Shown piece by piece: positions 33,732 through 43,721 of a stretch of DNA of 64,000 nt. Made by a program: the position numbers and the translations under genes. The DNA comes from Sphingomonas telluris (GTDB lineage Bacteria; Pseudomonadota; Alphaproteobacteria; Sphingomonadales; Sphingomonadaceae). The notes under the pieces were generated by a model. The model was not told where the DNA came from. It searched no databases and saw only the letters and a list, made by a program, of their open reading frames with translations. The stretch is taken from contig NZ_JAKZHW010000001.1 in assembly GCF_022568775.1 (NCBI RefSeq), positions 1,488,001-1,552,000 of the forward strand, given 5' to 3'. The first letter of the stretch is position 1; every line of letters begins with the position of its first letter.

Positions 33732-35003
33732 GTGATCCCTGCCCCTTTGCGTATCCCCGACTACCGGGCGTTCTGGTTCTCCCGGCTGGCGACGACGATC
33801 GCGCAGATGGCGATGGTCATCGTCATCGGCTGGCAGGTCTACGACATCGCCCGCGAGACGATGAGCATCCGCGAGGCGGCGTTCCGGCTGGGTTTGATCG
33901 GCCTCGTCCAGTTCGTGCCCTTGTTCATCCTGACGCCGATCAGCGGATGGACGGCGGACCGGCTCGATCGCCGGAAGATTGCGCGGGCGGTCGTCTCGCT
34001 CGAACTGCTGTGCGCGCTGATCCTGTTCGCCGCGACATGGGGCGGGTTCATCAGCCTGCCGATCCTGTTCGGCGTCGCCGCACTGCTCGGCGTCGCGCGG
34101 GCCTTCGCGGGACCGGCGCTGGGAGCGCTCGCGCCTAACCTGGTCCCGAAGGAAATCCTGCCCCAGGCCATCGCGCTGAGCTCCGCCGCATGGCAGACCG
34201 GAGCTATCGCCGGGCCTGCCATCGGCGGCCTCCTCTACGACGTGGAGCCCCATTTCCCGTACGCGCTAAGCGCCTTGCTCTTCGCCTTCGCGGTCGTTTG
34301 CCTGTTCTCGATCGGACCCATTCCGCGCACCGCGTTGAAGCCGGGAAGCCCGTTCAAGCAGATGTCGGACGGACTATCCTATGTCCGCCGCAACCGGCTC
34401 GTGCTGGGCGCAATCACGCTCGACCTGTTCGCGGTACTGCTGGGCGGCGCGACGGCGATGCTGCCGGTCTATGCACGCGACATCCTGCAGGTTGGCGCGG
34501 ACGGGCTCGGTCCGCTGCGCGCCGCGCCCGCGGTTGGCGCGACGCTGACTGCTCTCTTCTTCTCGATCCGCCCGTTGAAGACCGATGTCGGTGTCAAGAT
34601 GCTGGGCGCGGTCGTGGTCTTCGGCGCAGCCACCGCGATCTTCGGCTTCTCGACCTATTATCCTTTGTCGCTGGCCATGCTGGCGCTGCTGGGCGCCGCC
34701 GACATGTTCTCCGTGTACATTCGCCAGTCGCTGATCCAGCTGCACACGCCGGACGACATGCGCGGGCGGGTATCGGCCGTGTCCACGCTCGCCATTTCCG
34801 CGTCCAACGAGCTTGGCGAGACCCGCAGTGGCTTCACCGCGGCGCTCCTCGGGCCAGTTGTAGCGACCGTTGCGGGCGGCATCGCGGCCATCTGCATCAC
34901 CTTGATCTGGGCGGGCATTTTCCCGGAACTACGGCGAGCCCGGACCTTCGAGTTGCCCGTCCCTGCGCCGGAAGAGGCTGACGTCGTGTCGAGTGGAGTG
35001 TAA
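33732..35003 (+). CDS. MFS transporter (EntS/MFS_3 type)
   Basis: 423 aa; GTG start at 33732 behind a GGGGG at 6 bases and AGGA nearby. Opens with the EntS-type RIPDYRAFWFSRLATTIAQMAM and WQVYDIARET, twelve helices, loop GWTADRLDRRKIARAVV between helices 2 and 3 and PDDMRGRVSAVSTLAISASNELG. The subfamily exports enterobactin and other small molecules; substrate unknown. C-terminal cytosolic tail VPAPEEADVVSSGV. Divergent from DUF885; followed by cysK after 86 bases with its own regulatory element. Confidence 0.9.
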   Translation: MIPAPLRIPDYRAFWFSRLATTIAQMAMVIVIGWQVYDIARETMSIREAAFRLGLIGLVQFVPLFILTPISGWTADRLDRRKIARAVVSLELLCALILFAATWGGFISLPILFGVAALLGVARAFAGPALGALAPNLVPKEILPQAIALSSAAWQTGAIAGPAIGGLLYDVEPHFPYALSALLFAFAVVCLFSIGPIPRTALKPGSPFKQMSDGLSYVRRNRLVLGAITLDLFAVLLGGATAMLPVYARDILQVGADGLGPLRAAPAVGATLTALFFSIRPLKTDVGVKMLGAVVVFGAATAIFGFSTYYPLSLAMLALLGAADMFSVYIRQSLIQLHTPDDMRGRVSAVSTLAISASNELGETRSGFTAALLGPVVATVAGGIAAICITLIWAGIFPELRRARTFELPVPAPEEADVVSSGV

Positions 35004-35037
35004 CGGGCCTTCAACTCGGAGCGGAAGTCACTATAGT

Positions 35038-35052
35038 CTAGTCGGTAACTAG
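35038..35052 (+). promoter_or_regulatory. inverted repeat CTAGT-N5-ACTAG upstream of cysK
   Basis: Perfect 5-base inverted repeat (35038-35042, 35048-35052) within TATAGTCTAGTCGGTAACTA-type sequence 38 bases before the cysK start. Rrf2/IscR- or CymR-like regulators of cysteine and iron-sulfur genes bind similar A/T-rich repeats; this assignment is a guess from context. Confidence 0.35.
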
Positions 35053-35089
35053 GATTTAATTGCCACAGCTTGGGCAGGAGATCGACCGC

Positions 35090-36016
35090 ATGAAGGCCAA
35101 CAGCATCCTCGATACCATCGGCAATACGCCGCACATCCGCATCAACCGGTTGTTCGGCGACGGAGCCGACGTCTGGGTGAAGTCCGAGCGCTCCAACCCC
35201 GGCGCATCGATCAAGGACCGCATTGCACTCGCGATGGTCGAGGATGCGGAAAAGAGCGGCAAGCTGAAGCCGGGCGGTACGATCGTCGAGCCGACGTCCG
35301 GCAACACGGGCATCGGCCTGGCGATGGTCGCGGCGGTGAAGGGCTACAAGCTCATCCTCGTCATGCCCGACAGCATGAGCGTCGAGCGCCGCCGCCTGAT
35401 GCTGGCCTATGGCGCGCAGTTCGACCTGACCCCGCGCGAAAAGGGCATGAAAGGCTCGATCGCCCGCGCCCAGGAAATCCTCGCGGAAACGCCAAACAGC
35501 TGGATGCCGCAGCAGTTCGAAAACCCCGCGAACCTCGAAGTCCATCGCCGCACAACCGCGCAGGAAATCCTCGCCGCGTTCAAGGAAAACCCGATCGACG
35601 CGCTGATCACGGGCGTCGGCACCGGCGGCCACATCACGGCCTGTGCCGAGGTTCTGAAGCAGGAATGGCCGGAGCTGAAAGTCTTCGCGGTCGAGCCGAC
35701 GCTTTCGCCGGTCTTGTCCGGTGGCGATCCGGGACCCCACCCCATCCAGGGCATCGGCGCCGGCTTCATCCCCGCGATCATGGACACCAGCCTGCTCGAC
35801 GGCGTGATCCAGGTGACGCCGGACGATGCGAAGGAAATGGCTCGGCGGGCGGCTCGTGAAGAGGGCATCCTCGTCGGCATTTCGTCCGGCGCGACGCTGG
35901 CGGCGATCAAGCAGAAGCTGCCGGAACTGGGCGCAAACGCTCGTGTGCTCGGCTTCAACTACGACACCGGCGAGCGCTACCTCTCCGTGCCGGATTTTCT
36001 CCCTACCGAAGAATAG
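35090..36016 (+). CDS. cysK: cysteine synthase A
   Basis: 308 aa; O-acetylserine sulfhydrylase. Start ATG 35090 ([22 protein letters not shown]) with AGGAG 9 bases upstream; an in-frame TTG at 35060 is rejected. PLP lysine in [27 protein letters not shown] substrate loop, [10 protein letters not shown] phosphate loop and [12 protein letters not shown]. Final step of cysteine synthesis. Preceded by a possible operator and followed by a small hairpin. Confidence 0.96.
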   Translation: MKANSILDTIGNTPHIRINRLFGDGADVWVKSERSNPGASIKDRIALAMVEDAEKSGKLKPGGTIVEPTSGNTGIGLAMVAAVKGYKLILVMPDSMSVERRRLMLAYGAQFDLTPREKGMKGSIARAQEILAETPNSWMPQQFENPANLEVHRRTTAQEILAAFKENPIDALITGVGTGGHITACAEVLKQEWPELKVFAVEPTLSPVLSGGDPGPHPIQGIGAGFIPAIMDTSLLDGVIQVTPDDAKEMARRAAREEGILVGISSGATLAAIKQKLPELGANARVLGFNYDTGERYLSVPDFLPTEE

Positions 36017-36044
36017 GTAACGTCGCGCTAACCCTGTTCCTTAG

Positions 36045-36066
36045 CCCTGGCGTTAACTCGCCGGGG
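36045..36066 (+). terminator. weak hairpin after cysK
   Basis: Arms CCCTGGCG (36045-36052) and CGCCGGGG (36059-36066), one U-G pair, hexaloop TTAACT, 28 bases past the cysK stop. No T-run. Confidence 0.35.
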
Positions 36067-36114
36067 CGTAAGGACTTTCTTTGCGGATGGGGCGTCCGTT
36101 TCGAAAGTTGGGGA

Positions 36115-38793
36115 ATGCGTAGAACGCGGTTTGCACGAGCTGTTGAACAGACGGAGACGACACCGAAGAGGGTGTCGATCTCGGAGGCGTTGTGGTTCGA
36201 TGTCCGGCGGCCGGACTCGAGCGATGAAGCCTCGCTTCTCGACTGGCGCGTCTCTGGCCTCGATCACATCGCCCTGTTGCTGGGCGTAACGCACGTCATC
36301 GTCGCGATCGGCTGCGCCTTCTTGCTCAGCTCGAAGGTCACCGGTTTCTCGTTCGACAACCCGCTTATCCCGGCGGGCCTCGTCATCGCACTCGACGCTG
36401 CTGCCGCAGCCGCCCTGCATTTTCGCGAGAAGGCCAACCTCGCGTCGCACACACTGATTCGTGGGCTCTGCGCCTATCTAGGCGCCGTCGGCTTGCTGTG
36501 GATTTGGTTCGGGTTGGCGGTCGCGGACGACAGCTTCATCCTGCCGCTCTCCGCCGCCCCGATCGCGATGAGCGTGGGGATCGCGATGGGCGCGATCGTT
36601 TCGATCCAGTCGCCGCCGTTGATCTTCACCAACATGATCACGTCGGCTCTGGCAGCCATTGCGCTTGCCGGAACGACGATCATTCCGGCGGCCGTGATCG
36701 TGCTGTCCATGGCGTTGGTTGCCTACAGCATCGCGGGCGAGCGAAGCTTTATCGCGACTGGACGCAAGCGCCTCAATCTCGACGCGGAGGCCCGCAAGGC
36801 GGTGAACTTCGTCGACGAGTTCGAGAACAGCGGGCGCGGCTGGTTCTGGGAGACCAACGCCGAAGGTACCCTCTCGTACGTGTCTCAGCAGCTGGCCGAC
36901 GACTTCAAGTGTGAGGCCCCGGAGCTTCTTGGGCGGCAATTCACCGATCTGCTGTCCGCTGACACCAGCCATGGCAAGACGCTTGGCTTCCATCTGTCGG
37001 CGCGTTTCCCCTTCTCCGACGTGGTCGTGACGGCCGCTTCCGACGAGGACATTCACTGGTCGCTGTCGGGCAACCCGATCTTCGACGAGCGCGGCCGTTT
37101 CCTCGGCTTCCGCGGCATCGGCACCGACCTGACCGAGCAGCGCCGTTCGGAGCAGGAAATCACTCGCCTCGCGCGCTTCGATTCCCTCACCGGCCTGCCG
37201 AACCGCGCTATGATGCGCCAGACGCTCGACGAGGCACTGCGCAACGCCACGAACCGGCAGAAGGGCTGCGCGCTGTTCCTGATCGACCTCGACCGCTTCA
37301 AGAATGTGAACGATACGCTCGGCCACCCCGTCGGCGATGCGCTTCTTCGTCAGGTCGCAGACCGCCTGAAGTCAGTGATGGGCGATCATGGCCAGGTCGG
37401 CCGTCTCGGCGGTGACGAGTTCAAGGCCGTGCTTCCGGGAACGGTCGACATCGGCCTTCTGGAATCGCTGGCCCGCACTCTGATCGAGCAAGTCTCGCGC
37501 CCCTACAACATCGAGGGCCATCGCGTGGTCATCGGCGCTTCCGTCGGCGTTTCGATCGGCGATCCGGGCCGCTGCACCGCCGACAGCCTCATTCGCGACG
37601 CCGATCTTGCGCTCTACGCTGCCAAGGGTGCCGGCCGCGGCAAGCACTGCTTCTACGAGCCCTCGATGCACTCCGAGGCTTCGGACCGCCAGGTGCTCGA
37701 GAACGACCTTCGTCAGGCGATCGACAAGGGCGAGCTGTGGGTCGCATACCAGCCGATCGTGAGCGCGGCCGGTGAGGACGTCTGCGGCTTCGAGGCGCTG
37801 GTCCGCTGGAACCACCCGCTTCGCGGCAGGATCTCGCCGGACAAGTTCATCCCGCTGGCCGAGGAATGCGGCCTCATCGGGCGCATAGGTACCTGGGTGC
37901 TCGAAACTGCGCTCGAAGAGGCGGCTAAGTGGCCCGACAACGTTCGGATCGCGGTCAACCTCTCACCCATCCAGTTCAACGACCCGGGCATCGTCGACAT
38001 CGTCAGCAATGCGCTGAATAAGACGGGCGTCAGATCGAGCCGCCTCGAGCTGGAAATCACCGAGGGCGTTTTCCTGGCAGAGGGCGAGACGACGGACGAC
38101 ACGTTCGCCCGCCTTAAGGACCTGGGCGTTCGGCTGGCGCTCGACGATTTCGGGACCGGCTACAGTTCGCTCGGCTATTTGAAGAAGGCTCCGTTCGACA
38201 AGATCAAGATCGACCAGAGCTTCGTCCGCGGCGCGGCGTCGAAGACCAGCCGCAACAGCGCCATCATTCGCGCCATCGTGACGCTCGCCGAGAGCCTCGA
38301 CATGGATACGTGCGCCGAGGGCGTGGAGACGCACGACGACCTCCACCTGATCCGCGAACTCGGGTGCAGCCACATCCAGGGCTACATTTTCGGCAAGCCC
38401 GTGGAAGGCGAGGATGCGCGCGGCATCGCCAACAGCAGCCGCGTCGAGGCCGAGGGGTTCCAGTGCGTGCGCGAACCGCGTCAGCGGCTGATGCGCCGCG
38501 CGCTCGCGTCGATCGACGGAAAGGCCGTGGAGGTCCGCCTGCGCAATATTTCGGCCATGGGCGCCCTCGTCGAATCCGATCGCGCGGTCGCGCCGGGCAC
38601 TCGGATCGCGATGGACATCGTCGGTGCGGGACCGGTTGAAGGCGTCGTCCGGTGGGCCCAGTCAGGCAAGTTCGGGATTCAGTTCAACGATAGCTTCCAG
38701 CTCTCGCGGCTCGCCCCGAAGAAGCAGAAGCTCAACGATGTGCCGATGCTCCAGCCCTGGTACGTCGGCACCGGGCAGAAAGCCGCGAGCTAG
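36115..38793 (+). CDS. membrane GGDEF-EAL protein with PAS and C-terminal PilZ
   Basis: 892 aa cyclic-di-GMP protein. N-terminal membrane region (about 50-210, five or six helices), PAS at about 235-345 ([20 protein letters not shown]), GGDEF at about 352-510 with an intact signature [10 protein letters not shown] near residue 430, EAL at about 535-780 with FEALVRW near 558 plus [19 protein letters not shown] and IKIDQSFV, and a C-terminal PilZ (784-875) with RQRLMRR and [10 protein letters not shown] supplying the RxxxR and N-x-S-x-x-G c-di-GMP-binding motifs. Synthesis, hydrolysis and binding of the messenger are therefore all encoded. The stop overlaps that of acdA (CTAG). Confidence 0.95.
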   Translation: MRRTRFARAVEQTETTPKRVSISEALWFDVRRPDSSDEASLLDWRVSGLDHIALLLGVTHVIVAIGCAFLLSSKVTGFSFDNPLIPAGLVIALDAAAAAALHFREKANLASHTLIRGLCAYLGAVGLLWIWFGLAVADDSFILPLSAAPIAMSVGIAMGAIVSIQSPPLIFTNMITSALAAIALAGTTIIPAAVIVLSMALVAYSIAGERSFIATGRKRLNLDAEARKAVNFVDEFENSGRGWFWETNAEGTLSYVSQQLADDFKCEAPELLGRQFTDLLSADTSHGKTLGFHLSARFPFSDVVVTAASDEDIHWSLSGNPIFDERGRFLGFRGIGTDLTEQRRSEQEITRLARFDSLTGLPNRAMMRQTLDEALRNATNRQKGCALFLIDLDRFKNVNDTLGHPVGDALLRQVADRLKSVMGDHGQVGRLGGDEFKAVLPGTVDIGLLESLARTLIEQVSRPYNIEGHRVVIGASVGVSIGDPGRCTADSLIRDADLALYAAKGAGRGKHCFYEPSMHSEASDRQVLENDLRQAIDKGELWVAYQPIVSAAGEDVCGFEALVRWNHPLRGRISPDKFIPLAEECGLIGRIGTWVLETALEEAAKWPDNVRIAVNLSPIQFNDPGIVDIVSNALNKTGVRSSRLELEITEGVFLAEGETTDDTFARLKDLGVRLALDDFGTGYSSLGYLKKAPFDKIKIDQSFVRGAASKTSRNSAIIRAIVTLAESLDMDTCAEGVETHDDLHLIRELGCSHIQGYIFGKPVEGEDARGIANSSRVEAEGFQCVREPRQRLMRRALASIDGKAVEVRLRNISAMGALVESDRAVAPGTRIAMDIVGAGPVEGVVRWAQSGKFGIQFNDSFQLSRLAPKKQKLNDVPMLQPWYVGTGQKAAS

Positions 38794-40586
38794 AACGCCT
38801 CTTCGGGCAGCTTCATCAGGGTCTCCGCGCCGGCTTCTACCTGCTTGCGGTATCCCGCTGCGAGAGGCAGCTCCCTCTGGGCGAAGAAGGCCGCGGTGAT
38901 AAGCTTGGCCTCGTGGAAGTCGCGCTCCGCCGAGCCGTTGGCGGCGAGCGGGCCAGAAACCTGGACCATCTTCAGCCACATCCAGCCGAGCGTCACGAGG
39001 CCCATGAGCTGCATGTAGGCATAGGCGCCGGCGCCGGCATTGTCCGGGTCGGCCATGCCGTTCTGCGCCAGCCACATGGTGGCGGCCTGGAGCTCGCCCA
39101 CGGCCCGCTCCAGCGGCACGACGATGCCTGCGGGATCACCAGCCGTGCCGGCCGCGAGCAGGTCTTCAGTCAGGACCTGAAAGAAAGTGCGCACCGCCCG
39201 TCCGCCGTCCTTGGCCAGCTTGCGCCCGACCAGGTCCATGGCCTGGATGCCGTTCGTTCCCTCATAGATCTGGGCGATGCGGGCGTCGCGGACGAACTGC
39301 TCCATCCCATGCTCGCGGATATATCCGTGCCCACCGAATATTTGCTGGGCTGAAACGGTTGCCTCGAAGCCCTTGTCGGTCAGATAGCCCTTGATGACCG
39401 GCGTGATCAGCGAAACGAGGTCATCCGCGCGCTGGCGCTCTTCCTCGCTCTGCGCGCTGCGCGACAGGTCGACCTGCAGCGCCCCCCAAAGGATGAGCGC
39501 ACGCGCCGCCTGGTTGAATGCGCGCATCTCCATCAGCATCCGGCGCACGTCCGGATGGACGAACAGGGGATCGGCCTTGGCGTTCGGGTCCTGCGCTTCC
39601 TTGTGCAGCGCCCGACCCTGCCGCCGCTCGCGGGCGTAGAGGACCGCGTTCTGGTAGGCGACCTCGCCCTGCGCGAGGCCCTGCAAGCCGACCCCGAGAC
39701 GCGCGGCGTTCATCATGATGAACATGGCGGCCAGCCCCTTCTCCGCCTCGCCTACCAGCCAGCCCTTCGCCCCGTCATAGTTCATGACGCAGGTGGCGTT
39801 GCCGTGGATGCCCATCTTCTTCTCGATGGAGCCGCAGCTGACGCCGTTGCGCTCGCCAATGCTGCCGTCCTCGTTGACGAGGAACTTGGGCACCACGAAC
39901 AGCGAGATGCCTTTCACATTGTCGGGCGCGCCCGCGATCTTCGCGATCACCATGTGGATGATGTTCTCGGAAAGGTCGTGCTCGCCCGACGAGATGAAGA
40001 TCTTCGTGCCGGTCAGCGAGTAGCTTCCGTCCGGATTGGGATCGGCGCGGGTCTTGAGCAGGCCGAGGTCGGTTCCGCAGTGCGGCTCCGTCAGGTTCAT
40101 CGTTCCGGTCCAGCGGCCGGCGACCATGTTCGGCAGATAGGTCCGCTTCTGCTCGTCCGTGCCCTTTACGACCAGGGCGGCGATCGCGCCTTGGGTGAGG
40201 CCGTTGTACATTTCGAAGCTGTGGTTGGCGGAACAGAGGAACTCCGACACCGCAGTCGAAATGACCTGCGGGAGGCCCTGCCCGCCATACTCTTCCGGCG
40301 CAGACAAGGTCGTCCAGCCGTTGGCAACGAACTGGTCCCATGCGCCTTTGAAGCCCGGAGGCGTGGTCACCGACCCGTCGTCGTTGCGCTTGCAGCCTTC
40401 CTCGTCGCCGACGCGGTTCAGCGGCTGGAGCACTTCCTCGCAAAACTTGCCGCCCTCCTCGAGGATCGCCTGGACGAGGTCCGGCGTCGCGTTGGCGAAG
40501 CCCGGCAGGTTCGAATAGCGGCCGATCTCCAGCACATCCTCCAGGATGAAGCGGGTTTCGCGCACGGGGGCGTTGTAGATCGGCAT
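38790..40586 (-). CDS. acyl-CoA dehydrogenase (long form, ~600 aa)
   Basis: 598 aa FAD enzyme introducing the alpha-beta double bond in fatty acyl-CoA. Full three-part acyl-CoA dehydrogenase core ([43 protein letters not shown] helix; [25 protein letters not shown] with [18 protein letters not shown]) plus the C-terminal extension typical of the bacterial long-chain AidB-like/AcdA group (about residue 460 onward). Located one base after its MerR-family regulator; both are driven from the promoter at 40986-41014. Confidence 0.93.
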   Translation of the reverse strand: MPIYNAPVRETRFILEDVLEIGRYSNLPGFANATPDLVQAILEEGGKFCEEVLQPLNRVGDEEGCKRNDDGSVTTPPGFKGAWDQFVANGWTTLSAPEEYGGQGLPQVISTAVSEFLCSANHSFEMYNGLTQGAIAALVVKGTDEQKRTYLPNMVAGRWTGTMNLTEPHCGTDLGLLKTRADPNPDGSYSLTGTKIFISSGEHDLSENIIHMVIAKIAGAPDNVKGISLFVVPKFLVNEDGSIGERNGVSCGSIEKKMGIHGNATCVMNYDGAKGWLVGEAEKGLAAMFIMMNAARLGVGLQGLAQGEVAYQNAVLYARERRQGRALHKEAQDPNAKADPLFVHPDVRRMLMEMRAFNQAARALILWGALQVDLSRSAQSEEERQRADDLVSLITPVIKGYLTDKGFEATVSAQQIFGGHGYIREHGMEQFVRDARIAQIYEGTNGIQAMDLVGRKLAKDGGRAVRTFFQVLTEDLLAAGTAGDPAGIVVPLERAVGELQAATMWLAQNGMADPDNAGAGAYAYMQLMGLVTLGWMWLKMVQVSGPLAANGSAERDFHEAKLITAAFFAQRELPLAAGYRKQVEAGAETLMKLPEEAF

Positions 40587-40587
40587 T

Positions 40588-40977
40588 TCAGCTGTCCTTT
40601 TCGTTCAGTCGTCCGTCCAGCACGGCGCAAAATTCCTCGAGCTCCGCGATGGTCGTGTCGATATCGTGCTTCTGGCGATGGAGCGTGGCGATGCGGTCGC
40701 GGCAGCGTTCCAGCGTCGTCAGGATCTGCGTGTGCCGCTGATCGCCGACGTCGTAGAGATCGAGCAGCTCGCGGATGTCGTTGAGGCTGAAGCCGACGCG
40801 CTTTCCGCGAAGGATCCAGATGAGCCGCGCACGGTCCCGCTCGGTGTACAGGCGCGTGGTGCCCCGCCGTTCCGGCGAGATGAGCTCTTCGTCCTCGTAG
40901 AAACGCAGCGCGCGGGCGGTGACGCCGAATGCGTCACACATCTCCCCGATCGAGTAATAGCGCCGTTCAGCGTCCAT
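40588..40977 (-). CDS. MerR-family transcriptional regulator
   Basis: 129 aa. Start ATG 40977 chosen over the in-frame TTG at 40980. Winged helix-turn-helix MERRY-type region [38 protein letters not shown] and dimerisation helix with [23 protein letters not shown]. No metal-binding cysteine pair, so a LiuR-like regulator of fatty-acid/branched-chain catabolism is the best guess, supported by the adjacent acyl-CoA dehydrogenase and the TTTACGT-TC-ACGTAAA site in its own promoter. Confidence 0.88.
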   Translation of the reverse strand: MDAERRYYSIGEMCDAFGVTARALRFYEDEELISPERRGTTRLYTERDRARLIWILRGKRVGFSLNDIRELLDLYDVGDQRHTQILTTLERCRDRIATLHRQKHDIDTTIAELEEFCAVLDGRLNEKDS

Positions 40978-40985
40978 CAATCGCG

Positions 40986-41014
40986 CCTATGCTTTACGTT
41001 CACGTAAACGTCAA
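40986..41014 (-). promoter_or_regulatory. MerR-type promoter with operator as 17-bp spacer
   Basis: Minus-strand -35 TTGACG (41014-41009), -10 CATAGG (40991-40986), spacer of 17 bases containing the perfect palindrome TTTACGT-GA-ACGTAAA (40993-41008). The expected start site, about 7 bases after the -10, falls at 40979-40977, i.e. almost on the ATG. Matches the LiuR-type site consensus I know from other proteobacteria. Confidence 0.7.
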
Positions 41015-41108
41015 CCTGCGTGAGGATTTCGACCGGAATCGCGGCAGGGGGCGACAAACGCGAACGTGACACCTATATGACGCGCCTAGCAGCGCCGGAC
41101 CGGGGACA

Positions 41109-42566
41109 ATGCTCACCACAAATCCGTTTGAAACCCTCGATGGGGACAAGCTCCGCGAGGAGTGTGGCATCTTTGGAATCTGGGGTGCCGACAATGCGGC
41201 CGGCTTCGTCGCGCTCGGGCTGCATGCCTTGCAGCATCGCGGGCAGGAAGCCGCCGGAATCACCAGCTACGACGGCGCTCATTTCCATTCGCACCGTGCC
41301 ATGGGCCACGTTGCCGGGAACTTCGACCGCGACGACGTCATGCGGAAGCTGCCGGGACGGGCGGCAATCGGCCACGTCCGCTATTCGACGACGGGCGAGA
41401 CGGCCCTTCGCAACGTCCAGCCGCTCTACGCCGAGTTGAACGACGGCGGATTTGCGGTTGGCCACAACGGCAATCTGTCGAACGCGATGAAGCTTCGCCG
41501 CACGCTCAACCGCCGCGGCTCCATCTTCCAGTCGACCAGCGACACCGAAGTCATCATCCACCTCGTCGCCACCTCGCAGGCCGCGAGCCCGACCGACCGT
41601 CTGATCGACGCGCTGAAGCAGGTGGAGGGCGCCTACTCGCTCGTCGTGCTGACGGAGCAGGGCCTGATCGCCTGCCGCGATCCGCTCGGCATTCGCCCGC
41701 TCGTCATGGGCAAGCTCGGCGAAGCGACGATCTTCGCGTCGGAAACGGTCGCGCTCGACGTGATCGGCGCCAGCTTCATCCGCGACCTCGATCCGGGCGA
41801 GCTGGTGATCGTCAACGGCTCGGGACTCCGCTCCTTTCGTCCTTTCGAGAAGGCGAGCGCCCGCCCCTGCATCTTCGAGCACGTATATTTCTCGCGTCCG
41901 GATTCGATCGTCGACGGCACGTCCGTCTACGAAGTGCGCAAGAACATTGGCGCGGAGCTGTCACGCGAGGCGCCGGTCCAGGTCGACCTCGTCGTGCCCG
42001 TGCCGGACAGCGGCGTTCCAGCGGCCATCGGCTACAGCCAGGAAAGCGGCATCCCGTTCGAGCTGGGCATCATCCGCTCGCACTATGTTGGCCGGACCTT
42101 CATCCAGCCGAGCCAGGAGGTCCGCCACTTAGGCGTCAAGCTGAAGCATAACGCCAACTCGGCGCTGATTCGCGGCAAGAGCATCGTCCTCATCGACGAT
42201 TCCATTGTTCGTGGAACGACGTCGGTGAAGATCGTGCAGATGATGCGCGATGCCGGCGCCCGCGAAGTGCACATGCGGATCGCGTCGCCGCCGACGAAGT
42301 ACAGCTGCTTCTACGGCGTCGACACGCCGGAGCGTGCAAAGCTTTTGGCGGCGCAGATGAGTATCGAGGCAATGCGCGACTATATCAACGCGGATAGCCT
42401 GGCGTTCATTTCGATCGACGGCCTATACCGTGCGCTCGGCCAGGACCGCGACCCGAACGCGCCGCAGCGCTGCGACGCCTGCTTCACCGGCGATTATCCG
42501 ACGCGCCTGACCGATCTCGCGGAAAGCGATCCGGACGCGTCGCTCGCTTTGGTCGCCGCGCGCTAG
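41109..42566 (+). CDS. purF: amidophosphoribosyltransferase
   Basis: 485 aa, first committed step of purine synthesis: PRPP + glutamine to phosphoribosylamine. Class II glutamine amidotransferase with catalytic Cys19 after an 18-residue propeptide (KLREECGIFGIWG), HRGQEAAGI, GNLSNAMKLR; PRTase with VLIDDSIVRGTTS near residue 360. The C-terminal cysteines (SCFYGVDTP; RCDACFTGDYP) with others fit the B. subtilis-like Fe-S type. Followed after 18 bases by an SDR gene. Confidence 0.97.
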   Translation: MLTTNPFETLDGDKLREECGIFGIWGADNAAGFVALGLHALQHRGQEAAGITSYDGAHFHSHRAMGHVAGNFDRDDVMRKLPGRAAIGHVRYSTTGETALRNVQPLYAELNDGGFAVGHNGNLSNAMKLRRTLNRRGSIFQSTSDTEVIIHLVATSQAASPTDRLIDALKQVEGAYSLVVLTEQGLIACRDPLGIRPLVMGKLGEATIFASETVALDVIGASFIRDLDPGELVIVNGSGLRSFRPFEKASARPCIFEHVYFSRPDSIVDGTSVYEVRKNIGAELSREAPVQVDLVVPVPDSGVPAAIGYSQESGIPFELGIIRSHYVGRTFIQPSQEVRHLGVKLKHNANSALIRGKSIVLIDDSIVRGTTSVKIVQMMRDAGAREVHMRIASPPTKYSCFYGVDTPERAKLLAAQMSIEAMRDYINADSLAFISIDGLYRALGQDRDPNAPQRCDACFTGDYPTRLTDLAESDPDASLALVAAR

Positions 42567-42584
42567 CCGCTACAGGCCCCCGCA

Positions 42585-43304
42585 ATGACTGATTCGAAAC
42601 CGCTCGCCGGCAAGCTGGCGCTCGTCACCGGCGCGAGCCGCGGCATCGGCGCCGCAACCGCCGAAGCGCTGGCCCGCGAAGGCGCGCACGTGATCCTTGT
42701 CGCCCGCACCGCGAGCGCGCTCGAGGAGGTCGAGGACCGCATCCATGCGGCCGGCGGAAGCGCGACGATCGCTCCGCTCGACCTGATCGACGGCACCTCG
42801 ATTCCGAAGCTCGCGGAAGCCGTGCGGCAGCGCTGGGAAGCGCTCGACATCATGGTGCTGAACGCCGGCATGCTGGGGTCGCTGACGCCGGTCGAGCATC
42901 TGGACGTCAAGGAATATGGCCGGGTCCTCGCGACCAACCTGCTCGCTCCGCAGGCGCTGATCGCGGCGTTCGATCCGATGATCCGCAAGGCCGAACGCGC
43001 CGACATCATCGGCATTACCTCGTCGGTCGGCAGCAAGCCCCGCGCCTTCTGGGGCGGCTATGCCTCGTCCAAGGCGGCGTTCGAGAATTTGCTCGGCACC
43101 TACGCGGACGAAACGGAGCATGCGGCCCGCATCCGCGTGCACATCGTCGACCCGGGTGCGACGCGCACTCGCATGCGCCAGCTCGCCTTCCCGGGCGAGG
43201 AGCCCGAGAAGGTGAAGCCGCCCGAAGTCGTCGCAGAGTTCATCCTCGGCCGCGTGCTTTCCGACGTGCCCACAGGCGAACTCGTCCGCGCGCCCGACGC
43301 CTGA
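42585..43304 (+). CDS. short-chain dehydrogenase/reductase
   Basis: 239 aa NAD(P)-dependent oxidoreductase. TGASRGIG cofactor loop (residues 15-22), NAG at MVLNAGMLGS, catalytic serine region ITSSVGS and YASSK (Y/K active-site pair). Likely NADP-type by the arginine after the loop (ARTASALEEVED). Substrate unknown. In the purF operon by spacing (18 bases), an arrangement known from alphaproteobacteria. Confidence 0.9.
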   Translation: MTDSKPLAGKLALVTGASRGIGAATAEALAREGAHVILVARTASALEEVEDRIHAAGGSATIAPLDLIDGTSIPKLAEAVRQRWEALDIMVLNAGMLGSLTPVEHLDVKEYGRVLATNLLAPQALIAAFDPMIRKAERADIIGITSSVGSKPRAFWGGYASSKAAFENLLGTYADETEHAARIRVHIVDPGATRTRMRQLAFPGEEPEKVKPPEVVAEFILGRVLSDVPTGELVRAPDA

Positions 43305-43410
43305 TCCGCTAACGCCGGTAACGCCGAGCCGCACCACCCATAAGCCCGCCCGAACTTCACGCCGTGCACAGCAGGCGTATCCTCACCTCTTTGAGCGGAG
43401 GGTATGCGTC

Positions 43411-43677
43411 ATGGGTTGGATGATTGGGAGGACGGCTGCGCTGTCCAATCCCGAAAATGCGAGACGGAAGGCTGTCGAAAAGCTGCGGGAGCTGGCGGAG
43501 CTGGAGGATGCCGAAAGCGTGGTCTTCCCGATCCTTATCGATGCCTTGCTGATGGTGGAGTCCTATCGCGGCGCGCGCCATCAGATCAGCTTCCTCCCCG
43601 AGCTGACGGAAAGCGTCGATGCACTGCTCCGAGAGCTGACGATCATGGAAAAGGCGAAGGAGTGGGCGGCGCCCTGA
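43411..43677 (+). CDS. small helical protein (88 aa)
   Basis: 88 aa, GGAGGG 8 bases upstream. MGWMIGRTAALSNPENARRK, then long helices (AVEKLRELAELEDAESVVFP; LIDALLMVESYRGARHQISF; SVDALLRELTIMEKAKEW). All-alpha, no known domain. Located 45 bases before glpK on the same strand but with a different style; probably independent. Confidence 0.6.
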   Translation: MGWMIGRTAALSNPENARRKAVEKLRELAELEDAESVVFPILIDALLMVESYRGARHQISFLPELTESVDALLRELTIMEKAKEWAAP

Positions 43678-43721
43678 CCACCAGTGGACGCGCGGCCGCT
43701 TTGAGCTAGTCTGCGGACCCG

